A stretch of 64,000 nucleotides of DNA, from contig CM074863.1 in assembly GCA_037501455.1 (NCBI GenBank), forward strand, positions 11,652,001-11,716,000, in the 5' to 3' direction. The stretch is from Lantana camara (Eukaryota > Streptophyta > Magnoliopsida > Lamiales > Verbenaceae). Within the stretch, counting starts at the first letter, position 1, and every line of letters starts with the position of its first letter. Positions 1 to 10,081 of this stretch are shown piece after piece. The notes beneath the pieces are model-generated. The model was not told the origin of the DNA. It saw nothing but the letters and a program-made list of their open reading frames with translations, and did not search any database. The position numbers and the translations under genes were made by a program.

Positions 1-2182
1 TGAAGACGGGATGTTCTACTGTAGCTTGTGTGAAGTAGAGGTATATAACTATGTGTAGCTTTATTTTTAAATTCAACTAGGACTATTACTGGTTTTGAGA
101 CACCTTTAGTTGAAGTTGTTATTATTACCTTGAAATAGATTGTGTGCTTATGCGATTTAAATGATTGGCCAACTTCTACACAGGTTTTCAAGTACAGCAA
201 GCATTGTAGAGTGTGTGACAAGTGTGTTGACCGCTTTGACCATCATTGCAGGGTAAGCCAAGGGCCTTATAGTGGGGAAATATTTTACCATTATGTTCGA
301 AGAGAGATGTCTAATCACTTTCGCACTCTATTTTTGTAGTGGCTAAACAATTGCATAGGCAAAAGGAACTATAGGAAGTTTTTTACTCTCATGGTGTCTG
401 CCCTTCTCCTGGTATGCTAAATCATCTCGGAAATTGTGTGTATTTTTATGGATTCTAAATTTATATTGACAGGTTTATATTTTCTTTGTTCGCATTGGAC
501 TTGAGATTGCAGCTTATACTTCAATGGTCGACCGGAATTCTTGTGCTTATCCTGTGTTTTCTTGAGAAGCATCATTTTGCTGCTGATATCAGTGCCAAGT
601 TAGGAAGCAGTTTCACGGTTGTTCCTTTTGTGATTGTCGTGGTGAGTATTATTTTCTCTCGTTTCCTATAAATTTAGTGAGACATATTGCACTACTCTGA
701 AAATAACATCAAGTTTGTGTACATTTCAGGCAGTTTGCACCATATTGGCCATGATTGCGACCCTGCCTCTTGCACAACTCTTCTTCTTCCACATCCTTCT
801 CATCAAGAAGGTCGGCATATTTGTGTTCATTTTCTCTATTGCTACGGCTAGTATATTAACTGATCGGAGAGTATAACTTTGTCTTGAACTGACAATTTGC
901 TGTAATGGTGGGACAATAGGGAATAAGCACATATGATTACATAATAGCTCTAAGGGAGCAAGAGCAACAAGGTGGTGGAGGTCAGCAAAGCCCTCAGATG
1001 TCTCCTGTTAGCTCGCTTACTGGATTAAGCAGTGCGAGCTCCTTCAACACTTTCCATAGAGCAGCATGGTGCACGCCACCGCGCTTATTTGTTGAAGATC
1101 AGGTATAAAAAACAAAACATTCTCAAGATTTCACCAGATTTCCTTAGTACTCGTACTGGGTGTCTTCAAAAACATCTGCTTTCAGAGAAGCTAAAACTGT
1201 ATTTAGGAGGAGTAGTAGTAAACTCCGTGGTTGCTTCCAACTTCTAGCAGTCTACCTTATTTGTGCTTAAAATAAAACCAAAAGAATTTGATTTCTAGAC
1301 ACTTCCAAAATGCTAAAGAATTAAGAAATTGCTTTTCTTAAGAATTGCAAACACAGCCTTAATTCTAATCTTACACAGATTAACTTCTGTTTTCTCATTC
1401 AATTGCAGTATGATGTAGTACCTCCTGACAATCAATCTGTCAGCTCGCTGGGAAAAAAGACCATAACTGATGAACAAACCAAGAAAAAGAATGCAGCCGC
1501 TGTAAAGATCAGCCCGTGGACATTGGCCCGTTTAAATGCAGATGAAGTATCTAAAGCCGCTGCAGAGGCAAGAAAAAAGTCCAAGATTCTCCGTCCCGTA
1601 CCAAGGCACAATTCCAACTTTGCCCCTGAAACAGACAGCAGTTTTGGAAGCAGCAGTCGCCGTGCACCTGACAACAACAGCAGCAGAAAGCGTGGCAGCA
1701 GACGCATCCGTCTCCCAGCAGAATTGCCACCCTTCGAACCCATAATATCATCAAAGATTCCACCTTTAGAGGTGCAAAACCATAATTTGACATCAGCCAG
1801 CATGGCCCCACTGCACCATGAGGCCCGACGTGATTTCAGGACTGCTGCGGGGCCTGCTGGAATGATTGCTTCTTCACCTGAGAGCAGCTTAGGTTCTCCG
1901 GACGTGCATGTCCACCCTTTTAGGGTTTCTGAAGAGGCAAGGAGGCTTGTCGGGCTATCATCCGCTGCAATAGGTGCACAGAAAGATATTCCTCTGTCGA
2001 GATCGACTAGTGATGGGTACGATGCGTCTGGTGGTGAGGATAGTGACAGGGTGCCTACAAGGATTGTGACGAGATCCAGCAACTGGAGCAGCCTTCTGTT
2101 TGGCTCCGAGCAAGAACGAAGTGGTGTTTCTAAGTTCGTGGCACCATCTTCATCTTCATTGTCAAACCATAGGAAGCTCTAA
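1..2182 (+). CDS. PAT22: DHHC-type protein S-acyltransferase, 3' part (PAT22-like)
   Basis: This is an integral-membrane enzyme that transfers palmitate to cysteines of target proteins. The 5' exons lie left of the window. The exons I read are 1-40, 184-252, 340-411, 513-641, 730-810, 920-1102 and 1409-2182, all with GT-AG borders and in phase. Exon 184-252 carries the Cys-rich domain ending in the D-H-H-C catalytic motif. The next exons hold W-L-N-N-C-I-G and two hydrophobic segments, then the conserved stretch G-I-S-T-Y-D-Y. The last exon encodes a long Ser- and basic-rich cytosolic tail with K-I-S-P-W-T-L-A-R and [17 protein letters not shown]. From memory of the family, this tail matches Arabidopsis PAT22 (AT1G69420) rather than PAT19 or PAT20. 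The gene converges on the minus-strand gene at 2800. The assignment to the family is certain; the PAT22 orthology is likely. Confidence 0.9.
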
Positions 2183-2799
2183 AAGAAGTCAATCTGCTGG
2201 GGAAAAGAATGCAGATTCTTGAGATTTTTTTATTTGTTGGCTGAGGTTTAGAAAGGACTGCTGTATATTTTATCGACCTTCGCAACTGTGAGTGGGGTTT
2301 GTAAAGGTGATTTCGGAGAGGGAAGTGAAAAGGGAGTTCGAATCTTTAAGGAGCTTTTGCAATGTGAGTCATGGCGCCATTGTTAAAGAGGTTGCAGGAT
2401 GATGACTCCGACCGACTAATATTCTGGGTAAATTTATGTCAATTCATATGTGCCTGTGGTATAAATTTTGCTCTTTATGATTAAAGTTTGCCTATGTCTA
2501 GGAATTTTCTGTTAAATATCAAGTGAACTGGTGATGAATAGATCAAAAGACCAATTCTCGGCTTTTTTGCTCTTTCTATATTCCATTTCTGATGGATTCT
2601 AGCTGTGGTTCAAACTTTTAAGATGTAAAGTTCTTGATACCGATAGTAGTTGCATAACCTGAACATGAATTTTCCGACTTAGTGTACACATTACTCGAAG
2701 AAACTCTCATTATTCATACTCCAAGTACAACACAAATTCTACATAGTCAGCAACATACGCACGATTACAATCTTAGCTTCTAACTTTGAATCTCTCGTT
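2183..2799. other. Convergent 3' flanks, no gene
   Basis: This stretch holds the 3'UTR of the S-acyltransferase gene and the 3'UTR of the minus-strand membrane gene that ends at 2800. It is AT-rich, and I see no further coding or repeat structure. Confidence 0.6.
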
Positions 2800-3756
2800 T
2801 CATGAGCGATAAACATAATGAGCCACACCTTCATCAAAAGGCAATTGAACGTACTCTCTTCCCATCTCCTCATCACCCTGAAACTTCGCCGTTTCGCCGT
2901 GCAAATCTCTGCCATACACGTACAACACAGCATTTGCAGCCAAACTATAGAGTGAAATAAACGTGATCAAACAAGCATAAAGAACCATCTGCACGGCTCC
3001 CCAGCCATTCAAGCCACCACGAATAACATTTCTTATCAAGCTGTAATACCAGAAAAACAGAAGCCCCACAAGAACTGCAAAAAGAAGCACCAATGAAAGC
3101 ACAACTCCTCTCATCCCCTTCACCAGATACCAACTCCTCTTCAATGGCGCAAACCCCCATTTCGATTCAACTACAACAACTGCGGTCGACACGGACCACT
3201 GAGTTTGCAAGTAGACCAGGATCCCCACAAGCAAAACAGACATCAACATAACAAAAATCAGGAAATAGTTAGTGTTGTAATCCATTTCGAATCCGAGAAA
3301 CGAGATCCCCTTGTACACCAACAGCAAGAGAGCCATGAAAGCGCAGACAATAAGCCACATGATAATCTGGATGGCGAAGACGGTAGCGAGGAGAGGGAGG
3401 AAGGAAGTGGGGATGGATTTAAGAGAGGAAATAAACGTGACGGGGTCGCCGCGGAATCCATGGAAAGCGGTGAAGGTGATAGAAATGGAGGCGCAGAGGG
3501 AGAAAAGGAGCGAGCAGAGAATGTAAACGATGGGTAAAACGGCTGGGGATTTATCGGCGGAGAAAAGGGATGTTTGGTAGTCGGAGTAGGAGTGGGTTAA
3601 TGAGGTGGGCAGTGAAAGAAGAGTGTAGATCATAGAGGCGATGGAGTTGGGGAGGAGGAAGAGGAGTGAGAGGGCGGCGAAAAGGCAGCGGTGGGCGGCA
3701 ATTACCCGCGCGGCGTTGGAGAGTATCCGCCAGAGTGTCGGCGCGTGCATTGACAT
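2800..3756 (-). CDS. Six-helix membrane protein, tandem copy 1
   Basis: Single-exon gene of 318 residues with about six predicted membrane helices (near residues 24-46, 72-97, 117-150, 163-185, 215-238 and 257-280). A basic motif P-L-K-R-S-x-x-L-V-K-G lies before helix five, and the acidic tail reads E-E-M-G-R-E-Y-V-x-L-P. It is the first of three tandem same-strand copies (others at 8664 and 12251), whose start codons sit in the same C-G-A-T-C-ATG context. The layout resembles the poorly characterised plant multi-pass proteins annotated as polyadenylate-binding protein 1-B-binding-like, but I cannot assign a function. The P-L-K-R-S...K-G motif is shared with the gene at 15334, so all four probably belong to one superfamily. 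A conserved promoter block lies upstream at 3801-3930. Confidence 0.88.
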   Translation of the reverse strand: MSMHAPTLWRILSNAARVIAAHRCLFAALSLLFLLPNSIASMIYTLLSLPTSLTHSYSDYQTSLFSADKSPAVLPIVYILCSLLFSLCASISITFTAFHGFRGDPVTFISSLKSIPTSFLPLLATVFAIQIIMWLIVCAFMALLLLVYKGISFLGFEMDYNTNYFLIFVMLMSVLLVGILVYLQTQWSVSTAVVVVESKWGFAPLKRSWYLVKGMRGVVLSLVLLFAVLVGLLFFWYYSLIRNVIRGGLNGWGAVQMVLYACLITFISLYSLAANAVLYVYGRDLHGETAKFQGDEEMGREYVQLPFDEGVAHYVYRS

Positions 3757-3800
3757 GATCGGAGACGAGAGAGATCGGAGAAGACCGGACGCGTCGACGA

Positions 3801-3930
3801 CAATATAAGGGAGCTGGTTGGAAAATTTTGTCCAGCATTAATGATTTAATATGACAAGTTCAAAGTCAATATTTCTAAGTATTTGGTTTCGAAAAAATAA
3901 ATTATGGCATTGGTCATACAGAGAACAGTT
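3801..3930 (-). promoter_or_regulatory. Conserved promoter block of membrane-protein copy 1
   Basis: On the minus strand a TATA-like CTTATATTG (3801-3809) is followed upstream by GACTTTGAACTTGTCA and then by ATGACCAATGCCA. The same order occurs upstream of copies 2 and 3. In this copy only, the block contains TTGACT, a W-box-type core. The TATA is about 45 bp from the ATG, which implies a very short leader. Confidence 0.6.
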
Positions 3931-3935
3931 TTCAT

Positions 3936-5108
3936 ATTAATTATAATTAAATGCAATCTTGATTATTGAATTTAATACCAAATGAGGTGTAGATCAATTA
4001 TTAACATCTTTTCAAATTTCAACTATAATGGTCATGAAAATAATAATACACTATCATTGTAGATAAATTATGAAAAATTCTAGCTCAAACACGACTTGAT
4101 TAAATTCAACTAATTAAAAAGGATAAATATATTATATTTGTCATTTCATTGACTATTCTTTTTAAAAATCTTACCAACCACATAATAAATATAAAATATT
4201 CATCCAGTTTAGCCATACTAATTCGGGGTAGAGTTACTTGTAAATTACATTTTGCACACTACAAATAGGATAAATAAGTACACTCCACCTACAACACAAG
4301 AAATTAAACACTTTGCAAACTGAGATTAACATTAACTTGGTAATTGGTATAGTGCATCCCATTCTAAATAAAAGTTAATTAATTTTGAGTTGAGGCTCAC
4401 TCAAACTAGGCAGCTGACCACCAATTTCAGCCCCCTCACGCCCCTCCCCTGTCACATTAATGCAAATAGTTTTGCTAAACAATTCATTAATTCTCAATCA
4501 TGTGAAAAAGGGAAATATTTGTTTTATCTATTATCTTTTATTTCAATTTTTTAAATATATATATTTATGTATAAAGAAAAATAATAATGATATAAAAATG
4601 AATTAAAATATTTTCTCTTATATCCCAACTATCCATTAATATACTTGATATATATGTGATGAGCATCCGTCAAATTGAACCATTTTCCCTCTCATTTTCT
4701 CTTGTTCTCGTCCTCCTCTCTCTTGCCTCTTCGTCTCTCATTTATAAGATATTACTTTTCATTCGATTTATTCTCATCTGACTTCTAGGTTTTCTGATTT
4801 ATTTTAAATTCGATGTAATCTCTTCCGGTTATTATTACTTGCACGCTATTCTACAATAATCTCATATCCTATCTACTTCCTTTTGTATGTCATCTGAGTC
4901 AGCTCGCCTCCTATGCGAACTGACTAATCTGACATAAGCCCTTTTTGCGAGCTACACCTCCGAACTGAGGGACTTGATCTTTGGGCCCAGTCTGGATCTT
5001 TAGGTATGTCCTCAAAATATGTATAAGTGATGCATGAAATGAAATATATAACTCAAGATGTTATTAGTTTTTTTGCTATTTAAGAAACATATTTTTTAAA
5101 CATACACA
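3936..5108. other. AT-rich intergenic DNA
   Basis: No gene or bounded repeat seen. A mixed-composition patch near 4650-5000 could be an eroded LTR fragment, but it has no ends that I can define. Confidence 0.5.
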
Positions 5109-5804
5109 CCCCTAAGCTATGTTTTGAAACCCGGACCGTAGGTCGAACCGGGGTCCCTTACTGGTTCGATGGTCCGACCGGTATGACGTCATAATTACAT
5201 AATAATTATATTTAATTTTATATATTTATATAATATCATAAATATTAAGTAAAAATAACCAAATAAACTAAATAATATGAAAAATTAGATATAATTTAAA
5301 CTTACTTCCAACTATTTATTAATTTTAAAATAACATTGCTAATAATAAGATTTCAAATTATAAATCTACAAACTTAAAGATAAATTATCTAGCTAAATAA
5401 TAAAATAATTAACATTTAACAAATTAACAATATAGATAAAAGATTAATTTAAAAAATATCATATTTTCATTGTGGGAAAAATAAAAAAAATATCACATGC
5501 AATATATTTTTATAGATATATATTATAAAAGATAAGATACTATACCATTATTTTATCCATATTTAAATTGAATCTTACGATGTATTATAATATTTATAGC
5601 CACAATTAATATTTTTTTAAAACTCAGCTTTTAGATATAATCTATAAATTTAATGAGTTTGAACGAGATTTTTTTCCAACAAATTACCCCTTAAAAAGGG
5701 ACAATTTTTTTCGATGAAGTACTGATAGTAATCTTTTACAAAATACGTACTAATATTTGATTTGAACCTTATTTGACAAATTTTGATATTTGCCAATTGG
5801 TTGG

Positions 5805-5872
5805 GACATCAATTCACCATCTCAAGGGTTGTAGGTTCGAAGCCTGCATGTCCCACAAAAGGTCAATTTTCC
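5805..5872 (+). mobile_element. tRNA-derived SINE-like fragment
   Basis: A-box-like CCAATTGGTTGGGACAT is followed 35-40 bp later by a B box, GGTTCGAAGCC. GGGACAT and ATGTCCC can pair like an acceptor stem. A full D-arm is missing, so it is a SINE or tRNA relic rather than a functional tRNA gene. Confidence 0.4.
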
Positions 5873-5876
5873 GGTT

Positions 5877-7267
5877 TTGGATGAGAAAATCCGGTCCACC
5901 AGCCTGTTAAGTGGTTCGGTCCGATTTCTTAACTGGGTTTGAATTGGTTTTCACCGGTTTAGATTGGTTGGACCAATGACTGGTTTTGAAGGCATAACTG
6001 GACCGGACAGGCCTCCGGTCACCTTGGATGAGAAAATCCGGTCCACCAGCCTGTTAAGCGGTTCGGTCCGATTTCTTAACTGGGTTTGAATTAGTTTTCA
6101 CCGGTTTAGATTGGTTGGACCAATGACTGGTTTTGAAGGCATAACCAGACCGGACAGGCCTCCGGTCGAGCCGGTCCGAGTTTCAAAACATAGCCTCTAC
6201 GTGATAAGGGGGTGTTTGCAAACTCTACTACATAATCAAAAGTTAAAGTAAAAGTGCAAGTTGTAAAAATTTGCAGTAGTAAAAGTAGTGAGTGTTTGGA
6301 AAAAAAGTTGAAAAGCAATAAAATAATCAATTGAGTGTTTGCAGAGAAAAGTTGAGAATCACTTTTAATTTTTATGAAAATACTAAATTAACCCTGTTTT
6401 TAATCGTTTTGGTTATTATCTATATATGTTGATCTTAAATTATAATAAAAAATTCAAATCTTCACAAAAATAAATACTCAAAAAAAATTATAGTAAAACT
6501 AAAAAATGATACAAGAGAAATATTTATCTAGTAATTGCATATTTTTTAGTTATGAGATTTTAATGGAGATTTCTAAATTTGAGAATTCAATTGAGGTTAG
6601 ATTTTTGAGTGTTTAATCCAGATTTTTGAAATTAAAAATTTAATCGAGATAAGATTTTTCTACTTGAGATTTTAATGGAGATTTTTGAGATTTTCAAATT
6701 CTAATGGAAATAGGAAAGAAAAGATACAATGATTTTTGTGTTTAAAAAGTTAATTATGTATTATTAATATTTTAATGAGGATATTATTGTCTAAACAAAA
6801 TATAAAAAATCGTATAATCTATAAGTAAAATCCAGAAGCATGCATTGGCCTGCTTCTCGATTCTAGCTTATTTTTGCTTAAAATAATCAGAAGTTGGTTT
6901 TCCAAACACTCAAAAACCCGCTTAAAATAATCGCTTATCACATAATCACTTAATTTTTGAGTTTGTAAACACTCTCTAAGAAGGATTTGAACTTGAGTTA
7001 TTATCTTGGAGAAAAAAAGATTTTGGATGAGAAAATCTGGTCCACCGGCTAAGAGGTCCGGTCTGATTTCTTAACTGGGTTTGGATTGGTTTTCACCGGT
7101 TCATACTGATTGGACCAATGACTGGTTTTGAAGTTATAACTGGACCGGACAGGCCTCCGGTCACCGGTCGAGCCGGTCCGACCGACCGGTCTGGTCCGGG
7201 TTTCAAAACATAGCCCCTACGTGATAAGAAGGATTTGAACTTGAGTTATTATCTTGGAGAAAAAAAT
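5877..7267. repeat. Three tandem copies of the transposon right-end unit
   Basis: Units start with TTGGATGAGAAAAT at 5877, 6024 and 7023. Units one and two are 147 bp apart. Units two and three continue through the terminal inverted repeat into the same host flank (GTGATAAGAAGGATTTG...). Unit two is interrupted by the 769-bp MITE at 6208; unit three is uninterrupted. Confidence 0.85.
6208..6976. mobile_element. Tourist/PIF-Harbinger-like MITE
   Basis: The termini are GGGGGTGTTTGCAAACTC and, inverted, GAGAGTGTTTACAAACTC. The 3-bp duplication TAA flanks it (6205-6207 and 6977-6979). The uninterrupted site GTGATAAGAAGG is present at 7221-7232 in the neighbouring tandem unit, which confirms both borders. 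The interior is AT-rich with no open frame. Confidence 0.88.
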
Positions 7268-7294
7268 CCAACCGCCGTTGACACTCAAAATGTT

Positions 7295-7412
7295 ATTACT
7301 TTTTTTTTTATTATTTATTTAACTCACACAGACTCAAGTGCGATTCGAACCCGGATCCTTGACTGAAGAATGAACCCATTAACCACTTAAACCAACCCCC
7401 ATTAGCTAAAAT
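7295..7412 (-). mobile_element. SINE-like element
   Basis: On the minus strand an A-box-like GGTTTAAGTGGTTAATGGG is followed by the B box GGGTTCGAATCGC and then an A-rich tail (the T run at 7297-7310 on the plus strand). I could not settle the flanking duplication. Confidence 0.5.
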
Positions 7413-7501
7413 ATTAATAGTTACTATGAGGAAACTCGACTTACGTTATTACTTCTAAGTAATAGATTCATTCTTGTCGCATCAAAGTTGATATAGGTAT
7501 G

Positions 7502-8128
7502 TGATGGGACCCTACCCACCTAGGACACGTGGCCAGCCTTATGAGAGTTAGAATGAGGAGAACTAGCTTACTACGAGCTGTGTGAGGGAGCTCCTAGGAA
7601 TCTTACGAATTGCGAGCTGGGGTATGACGAGCTGCATTTGAAGCTAGCTCGATACGTTCGCTCCTAGAACTCTGCCAACAGAAGGACACTTAGATAGTTA
7701 CGAATAGCGGAGATGACGTGATGGAGAAGAAAGGGAATCTTAAGGATAAGTACGGAAGAGGATGAAACGATAAGACAGAATCCAACACGGATTCGGAGAA
7801 GCAGTAAACCCTAACGAGACTTCGGGTCTATAAAAGGAGGAGTCTAGGTTGCTATGAGGCAGAACCCAGAATACAAGAGAAAAGAAGAGAAATAGAAGGA
7901 CACTTAGATAGTTACGAATAGCGGAGATGACGTGATGGAGAAGAAAGGGAATCTTAAGGATAAGTACGGAAGAGGATGAAACGATAAGACAGAATCCAAC
8001 ACGGATTCGGAGAAGCAGTAAACCCTAACGAGACTTCGGGTCTATAAAAGGAGGAGTCTAGGTTGCTATGAGGCAGAACCCAGAATACGAGAGAAAAGAA
8101 AAGAAATAGATTCGGCGAGTACTCATCA
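7502..8128. mobile_element. Solo LTR with internal duplication
   Basis: It starts TGATG and ends CATCA. The 5-bp target duplication GTATG lies at 7497-7501 and 8129-8133. There is no internal retrotransposon sequence, so this is a solo LTR. It carries two TATAAAAG boxes (7829 and 8043) because a 214-bp segment is duplicated in tandem. Confidence 0.88.
7681..8108. repeat. 214-bp tandem duplication inside the solo LTR
   Basis: Unit one is 7681-7894 and unit two 7895-8108. They are nearly identical and begin GAAGGACACTTAGATAG. Each includes the TATA box and the downstream leader of the LTR. Confidence 0.92.
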
Positions 8129-8133
8129 GTATG

Positions 8134-8663
8134 AATTATTTTAAAAATTATTAATATATAACCTAAGCCCAAATTTAAGGCCCAAACTAATATCAAGCAG
8201 ACAAACGCTTTAAAAATTCAAATAATTCACGTCATTTATATTGGAGTTGTACCAAACTTAAAATTGTGACACTTAGTATATTTGGTACATGTCTAGTACC
8301 AACTATTATAAATACCTCAAAGTACATATCGAGAATGGAAAATTTGAAGAATTTTACTATATTTAATATTTGATTCATAAATTCTTTATTTTATTTTTCA
8401 TGAAAAGTGACTCTGGAACATGTCAAATGCGTCTACTTCGTAAGGCTTGTTGATTTCGTTCGAAAACCTTTTAAGCCTTTAAGGTGCTTCAAGCAAACAT
8501 CCCAAATAACTTGTATCCCAAACCTCTTCAAAGTTCAACACGTCCCACGGAAGAACGTAATGATAAAATAAAATAAGACCAACCAAAACGTAACATACAA
8601 AAAACCAATCAAGACATATATCTAAACAAAAGCACTAAGCTCGTAATTAATAAGTCGAAGCTC
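8134..8663. other. Intergenic, 3' flank of copy 2
   Basis: AT-rich. It probably contains the 3'UTR of the gene ending at 8664 at its right side; nothing else is recognised. Confidence 0.5.
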
Positions 8664-9623
8664 TCATTTCACGATCGCATAAACATAAGAAGCCACACCT
8701 TCATCAACAGGCAATGGAACATATTTCTTTCCCATCTCCTCATCCATCCGATCGAACGTCGCCGTTTCCCCGTGCAAGGCTTTGGCATACACGAACAACA
8801 CAGTATCTGCAGCCAAACCATAAAGCGACAACAATGTCATCAAACAAGAATAAACAAGCACAACTCCCCAACCTCTCAAACCTCCATTAACCACATTCTT
8901 CATCAAACCGTAATACCAGACGGACATAAGCACAGAAGGAATCGCAAAAGTAAGTACGACGAGAAACACGACTCTTCCCATCCCCTTCATCAAATGCGAG
9001 CTCCTCTTCAGGGGCGCAAACCCCCATTTAGATTCAAGAACAACCACCGCAGTCGAGAAGCACCACTGAATTCTCAAGTATATCTGAAAGCCGACCAACA
9101 AAACAAACATGGAAATTACGAAAAGATGAAAATAGCTCGAGTTGTAGTCGATTTCGAATCCGAAAAACGCGAGGCCGTATACCACCAGCAACAAGATGAG
9201 GAAAGCGAGGATAATTAGCCACACAATTATCTGGGTAGCAAAAGCGGTGGCGATGAGAGGGAAAAACGAAGCGGCGATGGATTTAAGGGAGGAAATGAAC
9301 GTGACGGGTTCGCCGTGGAATCCATGGAAAGCGGTGAAGGTGATAGAAGAGGAGGCGCAGAGGGAGAAAAGGAAGGCGGAGAGGAGGTAGAGGATGGGTA
9401 AAACGACTTGGGATTTTTCGGCCGATGGAAGGGAGCTTTGATAGCTGCTGTAGTAGGAATGGGATGAAGAAGTGGGCCGGGAAAGAAAAGTGTAGATAAC
9501 GGAGCCGATGGAGTTTGGGAGGAGGAAGAGGAGTGATAGGGCGGCGAAGTGGCCGCTGTTGCCGGCGATTACGCGCTTGGTATCGGAGAGCACTCGCCGG
9601 AGGGTCGGGTGGCGCGTTGACAT
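8664..9623 (-). CDS. Six-helix membrane protein, tandem copy 2
   Basis: Single-exon gene, paralogous to those at 2800 and 12251, with the same six hydrophobic segments, the P-L-K-R-S-S-H-L-M-K-G motif and a C-terminal P-L-P-V-D-E-G-V-A. I place the start at the second ATG (9623), because that ATG and its C-G-A-T-C context align with the other copies; an in-frame ATG four codons upstream (9635) is specific to this copy. It lacks two residues (Q-M) after G-W-G-V-V that copies 1 and 3 retain. It appears closer to copy 3 than to copy 1 by eye. The frame is intact, so it is probably functional; the role is unknown. Confidence 0.88.
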   Translation of the reverse strand: MSTRHPTLRRVLSDTKRVIAGNSGHFAALSLLFLLPNSIGSVIYTFLSRPTSSSHSYYSSYQSSLPSAEKSQVVLPILYLLSAFLFSLCASSSITFTAFHGFHGEPVTFISSLKSIAASFFPLIATAFATQIIVWLIILAFLILLLVVYGLAFFGFEIDYNSSYFHLFVISMFVLLVGFQIYLRIQWCFSTAVVVLESKWGFAPLKRSSHLMKGMGRVVFLVVLTFAIPSVLMSVWYYGLMKNVVNGGLRGWGVVLVYSCLMTLLSLYGLAADTVLFVYAKALHGETATFDRMDEEMGKKYVPLPVDEGVASYVYAIVK

Positions 9624-9679
9624 GATCGGGGACATGGAATGGTGCGATGTATCAGTGTTGTGGTATGCCTAGTGCAGAA

Positions 9680-9737
9680 AATTTATAGGCAAAATATTGA
9701 GAATCATTAATTTATAGGCAAAATATTGAGAATCATT
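9680..9737. repeat. 29-bp tandem duplication in the copy 2 leader
   Basis: AATTTATAGGCAAAATATTG... occurs at 9680-9708 and again at 9709-9737. It lies between the ATG and the TATA-like box of copy 2 and lengthens the predicted 5'UTR. Confidence 0.9.
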
Positions 9738-9820
9738 TATTGATACGCACTTCCAAGGTGACGAGAAGTATTAGATAACTATGGATTAAAGAAGACTGAA
9801 GTCTCGACTACGAAAAAGAA

Positions 9821-9940
9821 CAATATAAGAGGCTGGCTGGAAAATGTTGCCCGTCATATTGACAAGTTCAAAGTCGTCCATCGATGTTTTCCAAGTATTT
9901 GATTAATTCATGGCACTGGTCATGGAGAGAGAGAAGCTTC
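9821..9940 (-). promoter_or_regulatory. Conserved promoter block of membrane-protein copy 2
   Basis: It has the same element order as at 3801: TATA-like CTTATATTG at 9821-9829, then the inverse of TTGACAAGTTCAAAGTC, then the inverse of GGCACTGGTCAT. Conservation outside the coding region shows that the duplication included the promoter. Confidence 0.6.
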
Positions 9941-10081
9941 TTCATTATGTCTCCCTTGATCTTATGGAAAATTCTAACCTAATTTTGGGGTAAGCCACTT
10001 AATAGATTATAATAATAAATGTATTAATAAATTTATATTTTGAATGAGATAATTCTCTTTGAATTTCTATTATTCCCATGA

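Larger units (their letters stand above)
5117..7213. mobile_element. hAT-like non-autonomous DNA transposon with rearranged right end
   Basis: The left end reads CTATGTTTTGAAACCCGGAC, and its inverted copy ends at 7213 in GTTTCAAAACATAG. The flanking 8-mers CCCCTAAG (5109-5116) and CCCCTACG (7214-7221) match at 7 of 8 bases, as expected of an old 8-bp target duplication. An inner copy of the right end lies at 6181-6193, so the terminus plus flank has been duplicated. No transposase frame is present. The element contains a SINE-like segment and a nested MITE. Confidence 0.7.

Noticed and set aside
1432..2082. Long minus-strand frame
   Set aside because: It is the antisense shadow of the last S-acyltransferase exon.
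5815..5872. tRNA gene
   Set aside because: It has a B box and an acceptor-like pairing but no complete D-arm; better read as a SINE relic.
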